In this document: positions 30,233-51,850 of the stretch, in pieces
How the letters are laid out: every line of letters begins with the position of its first letter
Numbering within the stretch: position 1 is the stretch's first letter
Notes under the pieces: generated by a model
The model's input: only the letters and a program-made list of their open reading frames with translations
What the model was told of the DNA's origin: nothing
Database searches by the model: none
Assembly: GCA_039096225.1 (NCBI GenBank)
Contig: JBBPEB010000028.1
Span: 186,001-250,000, forward strand
Reading direction: 5' to 3'
Source of the DNA: Blastocystis sp. Blastoise
Taxonomy: Eukaryota > Sar > Bigyra > Opalinata > Blastocystidae
Length of the DNA: 64,000 bases
Program-made: the position numbers and the translations under genes

Positions 30233-31860
30233 ATGAATTGGCTTATTTATGTATTGATTGTGGTCTTTGTAATTCTTATATTAGCAATTACATGGAGATT
30301 GATTGATGTTTATATTTCCGAGGATTATAAACAAGGCAATTATTTTGGTAAAATTATGTTTACCATCAGTGTATTGGTGGCAACAATGTGTGTTGTCTTG
30401 TTCCCATTGGATGTTTATAATGGAAGTGGTCTTGCTGCTTGTGATGTACTTGATGTTGGCTGTGGAAATATTAATTTTTCTTTGATATGGAACATCATGT
30501 TTTGGGTCATTATTATCTTTTCGGTTTTTATTATTCCTTTTACTATGTTTTATTATGAAGCCGATGGTATCGATAACCCTCCAGTATCTAAGAAACTTCT
30601 TAGTGCATTCATTAGTGCTTTTATTACTACAGTTGTCGTAGCTGTTCTTTGTGTTGTTTTCTATTTTATTACTCATACTACAAATTTACCTATTACTTCG
30701 ATTGATGTTCCTACTCCTTATAGTTATGATCTTCCTATAGATGAACTTATTAATGTTGCTACAAATACTACATCTGATATTGATTATCTTACAAATACAG
30801 AAATATCAAATGCTAATTTATATACATCTGTTAATACGGAACTTAGAGTCGAAGTATATATATACATTTTTTTTTTATTTAATTATATTCATTAATTTTT
30901 ACAAATAAATTAAATTAAATTATTTTTATTATTATTTATTTTAGTTGAATTATATTCATTTTTTTTTTATTATATAAATAAATTAAATTAGCTTATTTTT
31001 TTTATTATTTATTTTAGTTTAATTATATTCATTTTTTTCATTTATTTATATAAATATAAAAAGTCATATATAATTCTTCTTCTAGGTACCTATAACTGCT
31101 TCTGTAGTTGGTTTATTCTGTATTGTTGGTTGGCTCCTATTTGCCTTATTCGCAGGAGCAGGTCTCACCGCTCTTCCTTCTTCTCTTCTTAGGTATATAT
31201 ATATATATATATATAGTCTATTCTTTTTAGTATTCATTATATTATATATAGCTATCTTTAGTATTTTTTTAATTATTTTTATATTTCTACATTTTTTTAT
31301 ATCATTTATATATTTATTTTTTATGTAGTTGTTTATACTTTATAAATATATATTTAAAGCTTTTTTATATATATACTCTCTTTTCTATTATATATTACTC
31401 TCTTTTCTATTATATATATATATATATATATAGAAGTTGGATATATCGTCCTCGTTATATGCCCCCTGAGAAGTTTAATGAGGAGAAGTCGAAATTAGCC
31501 GGACGTTTAGATGAATTAATCGAATCTGGGGAAGCTCTTCAAAAACATATTAAAGTATATATATTTATATGTTTTTATTATATAAATATTTTTTTTTGCT
31601 ATATTTTTTTGTAACATGTTCGTATATATATTTTTTTTATTTATATAAATATTTTTTTTGTTATATATTTTTAATATGTTTATATATATATATATGTTTT
31701 TATATATATAAATATTTTTTATAATATTTTTTTAATATGTTTATTTAAATATAATTATATATATAGGATTCTAGTGGTCTTACATTTAAATGGATGGAAA
31801 AGAGAAAGGTGAATAAAGAATTAAAGAAAGAAATAGCAGATTATAGAGAAGTATATAGAT

Positions 31861-31903
<43 letters not shown>

Positions 31904-32575
31904 GTGTAAGCAATTAGATGATGATTATCAGACCTTACGTGCTGAGCATTTAGAATATAAGAATAACAACCCACTTATTCCCGTGTTTAATCTCATGGGA
32001 GGCATTGTCGCGTATATATATACATTTATATTATATGGATATTCTATATATTCATTATTTTATATATTCTATTTCTTTTTAATTATTCTATAGATTCTGA
32101 TATTTTTTATTCATTTGATTCTATTAATTATATATATTTTATAAATTATTTTCATTTTATAAATATATCAATTTTAATTTTTCTCTCTTAATATCACTAT
32201 TCTCTATATAGTATTATTATTACTGTATTATGGTTACTTCAATTAGCTTTATATGTATTCCCTATTCAATTCTCAGGATCTCCTCTCTCTCTGTTCCTTA
32301 ATACATTCCTTATTTGGTGTAATGATATTATGACCATTCTTGGCATTGTTTTGGTATATAGACTTATTATACATTATTATATACTATACTATACTATACT
32401 ATACTATACTATACTATACTATACTATACTATTATCTATATACTATACTATACTATACTATAGTTATTAATATTGGTTCTCTATTTGATGTTATGTAGTA
32501 TGAAGGGTGCTTTCTCTCTTGGTCTCAAGTTTATAGGCATGGATGTATATATATATATATATATATATCTTTATA

Positions 32576-32606
<31 letters not shown>

Positions 32607-32769
32607 GATTCACTCAATGAATGTACATGATACCATGATTAACTCACTTGTCTTTAATGGAGGTTTATTTTTATTGGTTACTCTTCCTTTATTAGAATTC
32701 TCTCAAAATACATTCTCTGATTTTGCTGCGAACTCAGATATTAAATATATCCTCCATATATAACTGTAT

Positions 32770-32817
<48 letters not shown>

Positions 32818-33214
32818 CCTTAATTTATTTACTATTCTTCGGTGTGATGATTGAGAAGTTAGATTACGTTCGTTATTTATTTGAATATAATGTCTTTATA
32901 TACTTATTATTAGTATCTTTAGTTATTTCCGGTCTCTACTTTGTATATATATATAATAACTATTATTATTATTCATTCATAATATTATATAATCAATATA
33001 AAATGTATCTTATATATGATTATATAATTAGATGTTCAAGCCTAATGATCGTAAGAAGCGACTTCGATCTTTAAAGAAGGATATTGCATTCACGGATAAG
33101 AGAGAATATGACAGAGATATGAAGAAGAGAGAATCCAAGAGGAAACGTCAAGAGGAACAAGAAGAGAAAGATAATAAGAAGAATCAAACTGAAATTGAAA
33201 TGGTACCTATTTAA
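30233..33214 (+). CDS. LMBR1-family multipass membrane protein (LMBD1/LIMR-like)
   Basis: The product has about nine membrane segments, starting MNWLIYVLIVVFVILILA. Typical LMBR1 features in order are CVVLFPLDVY after the second segment, MFYYEADGIDNPP in the cytosolic loop, ASVVGLFCIVGWLLFALFAG with GLTALPSSLLR, a charged cytosolic coiled region (EEKSKLAGRLDELIESGEAL, KWMEKRKVNKELKKEIADY), then further segments (IIITVLWLLQLALYVFPIQ, GGLFLLVTLPLLEF). It ends in a basic tail (RKKRLRSLKKDIAF, KRESKRKRQEEQEEKDNKK). Animal relatives include the lysosomal cobalamin transporter accessory LMBD1 and lipocalin receptor LIMR; which one is orthologous is not certain. About ten introns are present. Most are GT-AG; one (32747-32832) is U12-type AT-AC. 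Confidence 0.75.
32381..32461 (+). repeat. (ACTAT)n pentanucleotide tract in an LMBR1-gene intron
   Basis: Repeated TATAC/ACTAT units, about 16, with one TATCT interruption, in the intron after the exon ending ILGIVL. Confidence 0.9.
32747..32832 (+). other. U12-type AT-AC intron in the LMBR1-family gene
   Basis: It starts ATATCCTCC and ends TATCCTTAATTTATTTAC. The flanking exons join as GAT ATT AAA T + TA TTC TTC GGT, giving DIKLFFGVMIEKL in frame. No GT-AG choice restores the frame. Confidence 0.87.
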
Positions 33215-33870
33215 ATACTCTAATAGATAAAATACTATTTGTCTATCTATTATCTATATTAATATAAATAATATTCCTTTATCTATTTATGTACTATTTT
33301 ATTCTATTTTATATTTGTATAATTTATCAATATCTTCTTCTTTATGTATATTTATATTCTTCATATATACATCTTTGTTTTCTATATCATTTTATTTTCT
33401 TTGTATACTCTTCTCTTTTCTATTTTCAAATTCTATTCTGTCCTCTTTTTTTCTTTAACTTTTATAACCATAGATTTTTTATAATAATTAATATTAAAGA
33501 CTTTTATATATAAATAGCTAATTGTATTTACTGAAATCTTTATATTCCACTATTTACAGACACAACTCAACAAAAATAAGACAATTTAAATAATAGCAAA
33601 AAAAAAAAAAAGATTATTTCTTTTTTTTTGTCCTATTTTTTTACTCAATGTAAACTCTAAAAAACATGATAGATCTATCCTTATTCCTTAATGAACTCAA
33701 ACAAACTATTATTACCCTAAAACCCTGTTAATTCAGTCTATTTATGACAATATGATATCGATATATATATATAAATCAACTTTTTTAGAGTCTTTTAAAC
33801 ATGGTGTCTCAACAGAGACCTTATTCGTTGTGTAAAACACTCCAACTAACAAAATATCTATAATGAATAA
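33215..33870. other. Intergenic region, no gene seen
   Basis: A+T-rich 3' flank of the LMBR1-family gene with no coding-like frame. It ends at the G+C-rich island described next. Confidence 0.45.
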
Positions 33871-34065
33871 ACGAATGGATTCTGTTCAGTGTTCGCCATA
33901 GCCTACCCAGGGTAAGGGGTCTACCCCAGAAGGTTTTCTACCTACGCCTTGAGCCGCCAGAAGTACCCTTAAAACTGGCTCTTTTAGGAGTTTTGTACCC
34001 CAGCAGAGTCTTTGTAGCGAACCCTGATTCTGTTGACCATAAAGAGGAATTGTCCAATCATTCGT
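33871..34065. ncRNA. Candidate structured RNA in a G+C-rich island (strand unresolved)
   Basis: This 195-base block is close to half G+C in surroundings near one-fifth. It is bounded by a terminal helix, ACGAATG-G-ATT (33871-33881) with AATCATTCGT (34056-34065). An inner helix pairs GTTCGC (33891-33896) with GCGAAC (34017-34022). Three hairpins lie within: GGGG-TCTA-CCCC (33916-33927), AGGT-TTTCT-ACCT (33931-33943) and GAGCC/GGCTC (33951-33955 with 33977-33981). A 62-codon minus-strand frame crosses it, but its codons (CTG, CCC, AGG, GGC) are unlike the genes here and the product resembles nothing known. The class is unknown. On the minus strand GGGTAGGCTA and ACAGAATCC loosely recall RNase P core segments, but the full pattern does not fit, so I do not name it. 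Confidence 0.55.
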
Positions 34066-34330
34066 CATTTTCATTTAACCGTTGAGATGTCTCTTGAATA
34101 AGAATGGAGTAGAACCAATAATTACCGCGGTACTTCTCGTCTATTTTATGCTATTCTTCACCATCCAATTGATTATCCATAAAATTGTGGTTTTCTTTTC
34201 TGTTATGGAATATGACGCACCATGGTAAATTCCCTTCATTGTTACATTTCAAGAAACGTTGTACTTTTACTTTTATATTATCTATTTCTTTTCATTAAGA
34301 AATTATATACTTCTTTCTACTTTCTAGAAG

Positions 34331-35047
34331 ATGGCAAAAGATCCTAACTTATGTAATGCTATTCATATGAGCGTTGGTTTCTTCCTTTTATTCTTAGGTA
34401 TTCTTTTTTTTGAATATTATTTTGACTTATTAATTGTCTATATAGGATTTAACACTGCTCAAAACTTCTCTACTTCCATTCTTGGTATATTTATCATTTG
34501 TTTTTTGTATATTCATTAGGTGATATTGGTGCTATCTCACTTGCTATTTGTTATTTTGTTGCTGCTGTCTTTAGTATCTTTGTCCCTTCCGTTATCTCCA
34601 TGTTCCCTTCTGTCATGAGTCTTATGTGGGTCGCTACATTATGTTACGCGTATTTATACAAAATTTATTCTTTTTAACATTCTCTTAAACTCTCTAGTCT
34701 TTTCCTTCTTACTTATATTTACATTGTACCTTGGCTTGTCATTGTTTTATCCTTTGTCCTAGGTTTTGGTGCTGCTGTATGTGTGTTTTTTAGTTTATTC
34801 TTTTTATTTTTTATTTTTTTATTTTTTTATTTTTTATTTGAAAATTTGTTTATAAATGAATATTTAAATGATTTTCTCTGTATATATAGAACTTATATTC
34901 TTGTGAAGGTATGTATTTGAATGCTTGTTGTACTGATAAGGATCGTGGAATGAAAACAGGTGTTTATTGGTGTATGGCCATGGTGGGAAATATATCCTTT
35001 ATTATTATTATTATTATTATTATATATTATTATTATTATATATTATA

Positions 35048-35081
<34 letters not shown>

Positions 35082-36770
35082 TATTATTATTATTAATAAG
35101 TGTTCTAATTGTGTTCTTAATCTATTTACGGTCTTGGTGCATTCATAGGTTATTGTATTATTGCTTATCTTCCCCCTGTATGTAATAATAATCATAATCA
35201 TAATAATAATCATAATCATAATAATAATCATAATAAACATAATAATCATAATCATAATATATATAGTCTGAAGGTATAGTTGGCCAAGGTTGGCAGGGTA
35301 CTAATTCTATTCTCTTTATTATCTTAGCCGTTGTTCTTTTCATTGGTGTCATTGTCCTCGCTACACTTCGTAAACCCACCTTAGTTCCCGGTAAAGGCGG
35401 CAATGAAGGTCCTTTGAAGTTAATTAATGAAAAGGACAAGAGCGTCTCTTTATGTCAACGTGTTATGGGAGTATTAAAACTATTAGTTAATCCTAGAATG
35501 CTACTTATTGAACCACTCATGTTCTGTAATGGTATATATATATATATATATAAGAATCATAATCATAATAATTATATTATTTATATGATTCTTTAAAAGT
35601 ATAATATACTATATATACTATATTTATATAGGATACATTGCTATTTTTGCTCCTGCTCAAGTATCTCGTCAGATACGTAATACATCAATTGTTGGATTAT
35701 GTACAGTTGTGTTCTCTGTCGTTGAAATTGTATTCTCATTTATTAACGGCTGGTTTAACGATAAAGTTGGTAACTGGATTGTCATTGTTTATGGTAGTAT
35801 TGCTCAAGTATTTATATACTTTATTCTATTTATTATATTAATATTTTATATTATTTATTATATTAATCTTTTATATTATTTATTATATTACTATTTATTA
35901 TACTTTAGGCTGTAGCTATGATATTATCCTTAGTAGAAGACCAAGAAGATCAACGTTTATATATGCTTTTCATCGCTTATGCTCTTTATGGTGTTGGTGA
36001 TTCTGTCTATCAAAACCAAGCTCTTGTATTAACAATGAATACATTCCCTGATCAATCCGATAATGCTAATTCTGTCTTTAGATTAGTATTCATACATATA
36101 TATACATATTTACATATATATTCTATATAATGTATTCATTAATATATAACTATATACATATTCATATATATATATATTTACCTATGTAGGTACAATTCTT
36201 TGCTTGTGGTGTTTGCTTTGTTTTAGCCCCTCTTTTTGTGTCCAATGGTTCCGTTGTTGCTACTCACGATAATGTATTTATATATATTTATAATAATAAT
36301 AATTCTACTATATTATACTATATATACTATACTATACTATATATTATATATATAGTTCTTAATTGAATGTTATATTCCTTGGATTCTTCTTCTTCTTTCT
36401 CTTATTTTCTTCTTTATATTCCAATTCACTTCTCCTAAAAAAGATAAAGTATATTATTTATATATTGTCCTTTATTTTTATTATATACTGTTATAATACT
36501 AAGAATCATCAATAGAATATATACTATATTTTTATATTAATAATAATAATATATATATGTATATATATATAGAAGATAGTTGCTCATACTTCCACTCCTT
36601 CTACTGCTAAGGATGTTGAAACAATTGCTGTTGAAAATAAAACTTCAGAACAAAAAGAAGATGTTCCTGCTGTTACTGTTGCTGAAAACACAAATACTCA
36701 AGTAACTCCTGCTGTTACTGAAAGTACAGAAGTAACTCCTGCTGATGTACCTACTGTTGTTTCTGCCTAA
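34331..36770 (+). CDS. UNC93-like major facilitator protein
   Basis: A multipass membrane protein of the UNC93 branch of the major facilitator superfamily; relatives act as chaperones for membrane receptors or as transporters. It starts MAKDPNLCNAIHMSVGFFLL and continues FNTAQNFSTSILGDIGAISL, PSVMSLMWVATLCY, MYLNACCTDKDRGMKTGVYW, GLGAFIGYCIIAYLPP, RNTSIVGLCTVVFSVVEIVF and AYALYGVGDSVYQNQALVLT, the order seen in UNC93 proteins. The C-terminus is a soluble Thr/Val/Glu-rich tail (TPSTAKDVETIAVENKTSEQ) ending VPTVVSA. About ten introns; one (34992-35129) is U12-type AT-AC and removing it joins MVGN to GLGAFIGY. The start follows an AG acceptor, so a 5' UTR exon is likely. Confidence 0.8.
34992..35129 (+). 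other. U12-type AT-AC intron in the UNC93-like gene
   Basis: It starts ATATCCTTT, has an (ATT)n and TA core, and ends GTTCTTAATCTATTTAC. The exons join in phase 0: ATG GTG GGA AAT + GGT CTT GGT GCA TTC, giving MVGNGLGAFIGYCI. An alternative AG further on (TTCATAG) would delete the conserved GLGAF. Confidence 0.87.
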
Positions 36771-37254
36771 ATAGGAATTATATATATATAATTCTAGGTT
36801 TATAATATAATATAGATCTTTCTTCTTATCTCTTTTATTCTATATCGGACATTTCATCATTATTATATATATTAACTTCGTGATATAGAAATAGAATAGT
36901 ATTTATTTTTTAATTAACTATAAAAACAGTTGTTTATTTTTGTATGTCTTTTTATTATTTTGTTTCGTTTATATTTGTTTGATTGAATACTCTTCAAATC
37001 TTTTTTTTTTTTTGAAAATAAACAATTATTCTATTTCTTTAATCATATTAATAAAGGTATACACTGTTTCAAAAAATATATATAATTATTTAAGAACAAC
37101 AAAACAACTCATAAATACTAACGTTTATATATGTAAATATTGTTAGATATTTACAGTATGCCCAAGTCATAATAAAACCAAATTTTTCACAATCAAAAAA
37201 AAAAAATAAAAAGATATATATATATATATATAGATAAGAAATTTATTCAAATAA
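36771..37254. other. Intergenic region between converging genes, no gene seen
   Basis: 3' flanks of the UNC93-like and SEC63 genes; A+T-rich, no coding-like frame. Confidence 0.5.
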
Positions 37255-40479
<3,225 letters not shown>

Positions 40480-40738
40480 TGTTATGTATTTAATTAATCA
40501 AAAATCTAAAGAGAACAATAATTAGCAATAAAAAAGATGGAAAAATCATTAGACTTACGAATAAATAAAGAAATCAAAACAAAAAACAATTAACATCATT
40601 TCCATTTTTAATGTTCTTCCAAAAGAAGCGATTGAAAACAATGTCGAAATATGAACATCCAGTTTTCAGACAGTCTGAATTGTTTTGAAATTCAAATATT
40701 CAAATGCTATTTTCTTTGTATTGACAGTGGTAAAGTAC

Positions 40739-42099
40739 ATGAAACGTTCTTATTATGATTCTCTTATTCTATATTTTGAAACGAAAATTGATCGATCCGA
40801 GGATTTCACTGAGGATGATAGTCTGAATTTCCCAGAATATTCGTATTCTCAGTTATTAACCATATTCAAGTATTGTATATTACTGTTTAGTTCATTTATA
40901 ATAAGTTAGACAACATTATAATTTATATGTTCAGTCAAAAGAACGTTATCAACAAAATGAGATACAGAAAACAATTTCACAGTATGTTATCTACATCTAA
41001 AAACTATGTCGATACTAATAGAAATTCAACAGGTATAAAAGTGGTTCTTCACTGTTATCTTTGGCAAGATCTTGTCATTTATATCCGATAGAATTTGTGG
41101 TTGCATTCTTATGTGTATATTTAAGACAAAAGAAGGTATCTGCTTTAAGAACAATGCAGAATCTGAGTAGTTTAAACGATTCTCGTCTTGAAAAAGAAGT
41201 AAATAAAATTATTGTATTTTTAGTGTATTATTATAGATTGATGAATGTATTCAAAACGATACTGTTAATTCTATTTATTATGATTCTATTAGACATGCTG
41301 CTGGGATCGAATATGAATATAAATTACAAGTATATATATGTTTTTTATTTTTATTATATTTTATATGACATTTAATATATATGTATATGTATAAATAGAA
41401 AGAATTATCAGATCGAAAAATTCCCTTTAAAACAGAAGCTGATATGAGGTATATATATATATATAGTATTTATTATTACTCTTGTTAACTATATTATTCA
41501 TCCTATTCATATATTATTTAATTATATATATATATATATATATATAGAGATAGAGGAATGGCAAAAACTCCAGACATTTTATTAGATGTTCCTCTAGCAA
41601 TAAAAACTGAAAAGTATATATACGTATTATTCTATTCTATTCTATTCTATTCTATTCTATATATATATATATATAAAGTGGTTGGACTTGTATAAAATGG
41701 ATTGATAGTAAAGCGATGTTTGGAAATCCTTATTGGTATATATATATATAATTACTATTCTATGTTACACCACTTATATATAAATATATATATAATATTT
41801 CTACATTATTTAATACTATCAATAACTAAATCTATATAATCTATAGGCAAACCCAACATGAGGAACAATTATTTTCATATGTCAATCGATTTGGAAATGG
41901 TTGTGTTATTTATATATCCTTTTCAAAAGATTCATTATTTATAAAAATTATTATTATAAATATATTATTATTTGCCTTAATATAATAATGGTTTGGATTT
42001 GTAGAACCTGAAACATCCTACAAGGAAATCCTCTTTTTTGACTCATTTCCAAAGTCTTATTGTTCATTTCATACTGGATTATGTATTGAAAAAGACTGA
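40739..42099 (+). CDS. CDIN1: CDAN1-interacting nuclease 1 homologue (CDIN1)
   Basis: The product matches CDIN1 (C15orf41), a predicted PD-(D/E)xK nuclease that binds codanin-1. Matching blocks are SIYYDSIRHAAGIEYEYKLQ, DRGMAKTPDILLDVPLAIKT, CIKWIDSKAMFGNPYW, EQLFSYVNRFGNGCVIYWFG and FFDSFPKSYCSFHTGLC, all aligned in order with the human protein. Active-site candidates are the Glu of EYE, the Asp of TPDILL and D-x-K in IDSKA. At least eight small exons, with TA-core introns. One intron (41914-41988) is U12-type with AT-AA ends; only its exact removal gives the family string VIYWFGF. The start is taken at MKRSYYDSLIL, which aligns near the human N-terminus; an upstream exon and the junction after LLTIF are not resolved. 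Confidence 0.78.
41914..41988 (+). other. U12-type intron with AT-AA ends in CDIN1
   Basis: It starts ATATCCTTTTC and ends TGCCTTAATATAATAA. The exons join as TGT GTT ATT TAT + TGG TTT GGA TTT, giving CVIYWFGF, which matches LVIYWYGF of the human protein. Sliding the border by one base creates a stop codon, so the AA 3' end is well constrained by the sequence. Confidence 0.82.
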
Positions 42100-42694
42100 A
42101 ATGGATCTTAAACATGCATACAAATGTAACGATAATCTTTCTGTATTGTTTATTTTACTAAATTAAGTATAAATAAAATAAACATTTATGTATATTACTA
42201 GTATTCCATGATTCTTTAAGAAATAGTTCTATTATTAAATTTAATAATAGGTGTATATTCTTTGTGAATCATTTCTATATTTCAAATCATTATTTTAAAT
42301 ATAACATTCACAAAAGTTATAAACAAATATTATTGAATCCATTTTTAAAGAATCATAATAATTTCAAATATCTTAACTACATCTCCTCTATACATATTAT
42401 GTCACTACAATACATATCTTTCAATTTAAATTACTCCAAAAATGACCTAAATTGAATATTCATTTTCCCTACTTAAAGAGTTTTTCTCATAAAATTTATT
42501 TTGAATGATTATCGTTAGTTTTCTCCAGATTACCCCAAAAAGAAACGAGTTTTATTGGAATTCTTCAGAATTCGCCACGTCAACGAATTTTTTATTGTTT
42601 TTTTGAAGCTATATCATTAATTAGCACTTTTACACTTATAAGGTGAAAGGCTTCTTGGTTATCCATCTAAACTTGCTATTTTTGAAACTACCTA
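42100..42694. other. Intergenic region, no gene seen
   Basis: Short A+T-rich spacer between CDIN1 and the kinase; no coding-like frame. Confidence 0.5.
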
Positions 42695-45731
<3,037 letters not shown>

Positions 45732-46611
45732 TACTATTTCAGGCATGTATGATCGAAATATATATATATATATATATCATATATCAAATATACTGCTTTT
45801 CGTACCTAGTCATTTTCTATTTTGTTACTCTTGTAATCTTACTAGTTATATATCTGTTCTTCTATTTTATCTCTCTTTAAAGCATTATTGACTTCTTTTT
45901 TTCCATTTTTTAAGTGTTTTTATATTATATTATTTCTTTTCTATTTTTCAAATCAAGAATCTAGTTATTTTATTTAGTATTTTTATTTATATGAGTTTAT
46001 AGAAACAGTCATATTCAATATTTTCTGTTTTTCTTATGATATTTGAATCGGTAAATAATAATAAAAATTTTTGTTTTGTATTTTGAGTATATGTATAGAT
46101 TGTTATAAATCAAAGAATATGAGTATATATTATTATAACTTTACGATTATCTATAACGAAAGAATGTTTTAGAAGAAAGATCGAAAAAGTATGTTTTGAA
46201 TAATAGCAACCAAATAGTGTTCTAATTATTTTATTGTTCTTATTTATTTGTATATAAAGAATATATCTCAACAAAAAACAAAAACATTATAATTATTATT
46301 AAATATAAAATAAAAAAAAACATATACAGAAGAATGTTTATTATTAATAAAACAATAAAACAAGAGAAAAAAGAAAACAATAATATATAATAAAATAAAA
46401 ATACACATAATAAACCATGATATTGATATGTGTCTATAAATAAGAAGATAAAAACAATATACATGAACAAATAATTATCTTTATAAAATAAAAAAATATA
46501 TATATAAAATTTTATATAATAAATAAAATATTCATAACAGTTCTATCTCTTTGATATATAAGAGAATATATATAAAATAAAGACTGTACTATGATGAGAT
46601 ACCCGCAATTA
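45732..46611. other. Intergenic region between converging genes, no gene seen
   Basis: 3' flanks of the kinase and GT49 genes; hydrophobic short frames reflect base composition only. Confidence 0.5.
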
Positions 46612-49005
<2,394 letters not shown>

Positions 49006-49385
49006 AATAATCTGAGGATTTAAAGAAAATACATAAAAATTTCCTTACACAGTAATTATTTATGAATAAAAGTGGATTAAGAAAATTGCTTTTTCCTATA
49101 AAGTAAACAGGAATTTTCTTAAGAGTTGCTAGCTTTTCTGTTACGAAAACAATAGGGAAACATATAAGTTTGAGGACAGGGTAGAAAAGTCGATTACAAC
49201 GAATTTCTATGAATAACCACGGTATTCATGTGCTATCTCAGTCAAAAACGAAAAATTCTTTTATGATTCCAGCTTAAAAGTGTCTGAAAAATGTACAGTT
49301 TTCACTGAAGAGTCATTTAAAACTAAATGAAGAGAATATTCTTATTGGTATAAATAATTATACTCTGGGAATGCAAAGAAAAGTG

Positions 49386-50006
49386 ATGAACGACAGAAAG
49401 GAATTATTTGGACAAGTATTAGGATTATTTTATTTCTGTTATATATGAAATTGTATAGTATCCAGGAAGTAGCGAACGAAACTCTCTTTTAGAAAAGAAT
49501 AAAACGTTCTTAGAACAAGAAAATGAAGAGAGACTAGGTGATCTTCATAGTAAAATGTCGTCTTTAAGAGAAGTATGTAATCATAGTCGCATTTTGTTTT
49601 TATTTTGTTTCTTGTTTCTTTTCTTTTTGTCATTATATACATATATATTTTATTGTCTTATGATCCTCTAATTTTCATGTTTTTTTTTCTTCTTTTCTTA
49701 GGATATAAATAATTCGTAATTATTGTCTATATATATAAATAGTTAGCTATTGATATCAATACAGAAGTTAAAACTCAAAATAAATATCTCGATGAAATGG
49801 TAATATATTTCTTCTTCTAATTATCATAAATATAATAGTATTATTTATCTCTATAGAATCAAGATATGAATAAAACTCAAGGTTTACTTGGAAATACTAT
49901 TGGTAAAATTGGTGAATTAATGAAGTCAGGAGATGGTAATTATATGTGTTTACTTATAGTCTTTATTGTCATTGTCTTTTTAGTTGTTTGGAAATTATTT
50001 AAATAA
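49386..50006 (+). CDS. BET1: BET1-type Qc SNARE
   Basis: A tail-anchored SNARE of the ER-Golgi step. The spliced product (about 110 residues) reads MNDRKELFGQ, YPGSSERNSLLEKNKTFLEQ, then the SNARE helix ENEERLGDLHSKMSSLRELA, IDINTEVKTQNKYLDEMNQD, MNKTQGLLGNTIGKIGELM, and a C-terminal membrane segment (YMCLLIVFIVIVFLVVWKLF). EVKTQNK-LDEM with the zero-layer Gln is the BET1 signature. Three short GT-AG introns keep the frame. It is divergent from the GT49 gene, with about 380 bases between the start codons; that gap contains GAATAACCACGGTATTC (49211-49227). Confidence 0.88.
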
Positions 50007-50719
50007 GACTATTACTTATAATTTTATATATATATATATATATTTAATATTCATATACATTTTCTAAAATCATTTTGATTTTTATTTATCTTCTTTTTCT
50101 CTTTTCAATTATTTTGTATATCTTTATTTTCAATTAAATCTATTTATTTTGTATTTTATTCCATAAGAAAAATAATTATTATGATTGGTATATCAATTTA
50201 TTATTATGAATTGTTCGTCTGTCATCTATTTGTGTTGTTCCATGTAATTCATATATATTTATATATTCGAGCTAGTCAATATTTCATTTATTAGAACAAA
50301 TCAAGAAACTTTAAAAATGTCTATAAACAATTGAATATACATATCTTTCAACTCATTTTATTAGAGTATATATGGCTATTCTTTACAAGAATTATATTTT
50401 AAATATTAAAATACTAGTTAATAGTTACAATTGTCGTCAGAAACATTCTCATATTTGTTTTAAATCATTTCAGTATTCGCAAACTTGTTTTTAGACAGAA
50501 AATATATAATTATTATGCCATAAAAGTGATATCCATTTGGATATAAAAGTAAAAAGTCTCATGTATATAAAAAATACAGAAATTCATAAATTCTTGGGAA
50601 AATGGTTCCTTTATGGGTTTTTTCGTTTATTTCAATGGGAATAAATAATGATTGTGTTTACAGAAATAAAGAAAAATAAGATATTTCATTAGTTTTATAA
50701 TTGTTTATTTGGAATTAAA
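50007..50719. other. Intergenic region, no gene seen
   Basis: A+T-rich spacer between BET1 and guanylate kinase; no coding-like frame or RNA-like structure. Confidence 0.5.
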
Positions 50720-51850
50720 ATGGAAGATCAATTATCTATCTTAGATCAATGCCCTCCTCTTGTTTGTAAGTGAATTCAAATTCCGAGAAACAATATAATC
50801 CTCATTTCTTTTTTATAGTATGTGGACCTAGTGGTGTAGGTAAGAGTGTTCTTATTGGAAAACTCATGAAAGATTATCCTGATTCTTTTGGTTTTAGTGT
50901 TAGTCATACTACTCGTCAACCTAGAGAAGGTGAAATCAATCATATTCATTATAATTTCGTCACTAAAGAAGAAATCACTAAGGATATCGATGCTGGACTT
51001 TTCATTGAGCATGCTAATGTTCATGGAAATATCTATGGTACTTCCATTAATTCCGTTGTTGACGTCGTCAAGAAGGGTAAAATCTGTATCTTAGATATTG
51101 ATATTCAAGTATGCTTTTTTATTTATTTATTGTGTTTTTCTTTAAATTATTACTTTTTATTTTAGATATAAATATATATAAATATTTTTTAAGTATTTAT
51201 AAGAACTTTAATATATTATACTCTATAGGGAGTTGAATCTGTTATGAGATTAGGTGTAAAAGCTGTCTATATTATGATATTACCTCCTAGTCACGAAGAA
51301 TTAGAAAGAAGATTAAGATCTCGTGCTACTGGTATGTTTATATATTTAGATATTATTATTATTTATAATATATTTATTATTATTTATTTTTTTTTATTTA
51401 TTTTTATTTATTTATTTTTATTTATTTTTATTTATTATTATTTATTTTTTATATTCTTCTTCTTCTTCTTCATGATTTATATATATGTATATATATTTCT
51501 TTCGTTTGATTCTATATATTAACTACTATTATCTCTCTATTATGATATGTGTATAGATTCTGAAGAAGCTATTACTCTTCGCTTAAAGAATTCCTTTAAA
51601 GAAATTGATGAATCTGAAAAAGTCAATTTTACTCATAGACTTGTTAATGATAACTTAGATGTATATATATTTATAGTTATTCTTAATATTTTTATATGCT
51701 AAATATTTCAAACAATCCTATTTATTCAATCGTAATATTATTATATATATATATATTATATATTCAATTTTATAGATTGCTTATGGTCAACTTAAGTCTT
51801 ACGTTGCTCCTTTGATTGAAAAATTAGAAGTATACAGAAAAACTTTGTAA
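50720..51850 (+). CDS. Guanylate kinase
   Basis: Phosphorylates GMP to GDP in purine nucleotide metabolism, usually cytosolic. The P-loop [10 protein letters not shown] is followed by [20 protein letters not shown] (GMP-binding TTRxPR), [68 protein letters not shown] (lid region) and [11 protein letters not shown] near the end, the standard order for the whole enzyme. It ends [15 protein letters not shown], at about 200 residues, the usual size. Four GT-AG introns; the first splits the Leu before CGPSG. No targeting signal is visible. Confidence 0.93.

Noticed and set aside
33886-34074. Minus-strand 62-codon frame over the G+C-rich island
   Set aside because: Codon use is unlike any gene in the window, no family match is apparent, and paired helices cover the segment. 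A structured RNA explains it better.
34082-34222. Plus-strand hydrophobic frame (VEPIITAVLLVYFMLFF) containing CCGCGG, upstream of the UNC93-like gene
   Set aside because: It has no ATG at its start, is bounded by stops, and cannot be joined in frame to the next exon by the available GT and AG sites. It could be a small membrane-protein exon, but this is not supported enough to list.
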